From: Roseobacter sp. MED193
GTDB lineage: Bacteria; Pseudomonadota; Alphaproteobacteria; Rhodobacterales; Rhodobacteraceae
Assembly: GCF_000152965.1 (NCBI RefSeq)
Contig: NZ_CH902583.1
Coordinates: 3,167,694-3,231,693, forward strand
DNA length: 64,000 bases
Direction of reading: 5' to 3'
Under the pieces are notes generated by a model. It was not told where the DNA came from and searched no databases. It worked only from the letters and a program-made list of their open reading frames with translations. The translations under genes and the position numbers were made by a program. Within the stretch, counting starts at the first letter, position 1; every line of letters starts with the position of its first letter. Of this stretch, positions 63,363 to 64,000 are shown in pieces.

Positions 63363-63493
63363 TGTTTCCCTTTCTTCTGGTAAGGGAGGAAGAACCTGGG
63401 GGCTTTCCCCCCGCCTTATAGCTGTCGTTGGTGTTGACCGCAGGTGCAATGACGGGCTCTCGGCTAACTTGTGCGCCGAAATCAAGTGAGCAT

Positions 63494-64000
63494 CTAAACG
63501 GCAAGCAAAGGCGTAAGGTCGCGCCGTTTCAGGCTACGCCGCGCCAGCTCACCATAGACCTGGCTCACCTGGCTACGGCCTTGTGCACCGGCCAGTCCGA
63601 ATACCTTGGTCAGTTCTGGGAACAGCTCAAACAATTCCTGCATGCCTTTCCCTGACAATCCTCGTATTGCCTCAGGACCTGGCCAAAACGTTTCTGAGGC
63701 TATGCCCTCGGCAAAAACTACTTCATGGTGCTCCGTCATAAGGTGGACATAGGTGATCTCCTGATGAGGAAAGATCACCTGCCTGCTGCTTTCATCAATC
63801 TCTGCTAGCATCTTGGCTGAGATAAAGCTCTCACTGAACGGGGTTTCCCGATCAAAATGCTTGCGATTCACCAAGAGACGATGTTGCGGCGACAGTAACA
63901 TAGGGCGTTCCGGTGCCAGTATCCCGCCAGGGGTAATGCAGTAGGGTCTCAGGTGGGGCTTTTGACTGAGCTCAGAGGGGGCGAGGGTCCGTTTCCCAAC
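63494..64000 (-). CDS. Hint-domain protein, C-terminal part
   Basis: The frame is open to the right edge of the window, so the gene begins outside. The visible 168 residues contain MLLSPQHRLLV, a SAKML segment, ITYVHLMTEHHEVVFAEGIA and ETFWPGPEA, the pattern of the Hedgehog/intein-type (Hint_2) domain common in large secreted proteins of Rhodobacteraceae, where it is near the C-terminus and thought to self-process. The last 45 residues (GLAGAQGRSQVSQVYGELAR) are family-typical tail. Role of the full protein unknown. Confidence 0.8.
   Translation of the reverse strand, partial: VGKRTLAPSELSQKPHLRPYCITPGGILAPERPMLLSPQHRLLVNRKHFDRETPFSESFISAKMLAEIDESSRQVIFPHQEITYVHLMTEHHEVVFAEGIASETFWPGPEAIRGLSGKGMQELFELFPELTKVFGLAGAQGRSQVSQVYGELARRSLKRRDLTPLLAV

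Overview
The window looks like the chromosome or a large replicon of a marine alphaproteobacterium of the Roseobacter group (Rhodobacteraceae). The signs are high GC, a beta-ketoadipate operon carrying a BKACE gene, the SpoVR and glutathione-dependent formaldehyde dehydrogenase types, ectABC under a MarR regulator, and a Hint-domain protein at the right edge. The species cannot be told from the sequence alone.

1-22,100 is mostly ordinary core and catabolic DNA. It holds the end of spoVR, glutathione-dependent formaldehyde dehydrogenase, a CueR-controlled copper exporter (copA-cueR) and a protocatechuate block (pcaC-pcaH-pcaG-BKACE-PHP hydrolase, with pcaQ divergent). Next come a TetR regulator and a divergent livHMGF-acyl-CoA ligase-livK operon with a clear palindrome in the promoter. 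A Tat-exported metallo-beta-lactamase-fold hydrolase behind an ATTC-N8-GAAT operator, a winged-helix/TolB/TPR regulator in AT-rich surroundings, and a quinone oxidoreductase complete this part.

22,105-39,925 is an integrated region next to tRNA-Gln(TTG). The tRNA 3' end plus about 500 bp of downstream DNA recurs at 39,422-39,925, which suggests two related elements integrated in tandem at one tRNA. Inside are a truncated element-specific protein, a Tat-exported 5'-nucleotidase-like protein, a frameshifted hydrolase and a tRNA-Cys 3' fragment (an attachment-site scar). The main cargo is a nine-gene divergent cluster: RpiR regulator, YeaW/CntA-type Rieske oxygenase, aldehyde dehydrogenase and carboxymuconolactone-decarboxylase-like protein on one strand; dimethylglycine-dehydrogenase-like flavoprotein, quinone oxidoreductase, two enolase-superfamily enzymes and a class III aminotransferase on the other. 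It reads as a catabolic pathway for an N-methylated (betaine-like) amino acid, without its own transporter or Rieske reductase.

39,926-57,335 holds a small putative lipoprotein, the ectoine operon (ectR, ectABC, a GntR gene), and then a segment bounded by two inverted, damaged IS30 copies. That segment contains a tyrosine-integrase fragment, a BMP-type nucleoside/purine ABC transporter operon, a LysR regulator and a five-gene set (DUF1989 protein, amidohydrolase, NodB-type deacetylase, amidase, azoreductase). It suggests uptake and hydrolytic dismantling of a nitrogen-rich ring compound.

57,795-64,000 starts with queC-queD-queE, but queE is cut by an IS3-family element whose other side is a truncated methyltransferase gene. 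A second, internally deleted IS3 element, a BCS1-like AAA ATPase pseudogene, a third degraded copy of the tRNA-Gln element protein and the C-terminal part of a Hint-domain protein follow. This end is a zone of rearrangement and gene decay.
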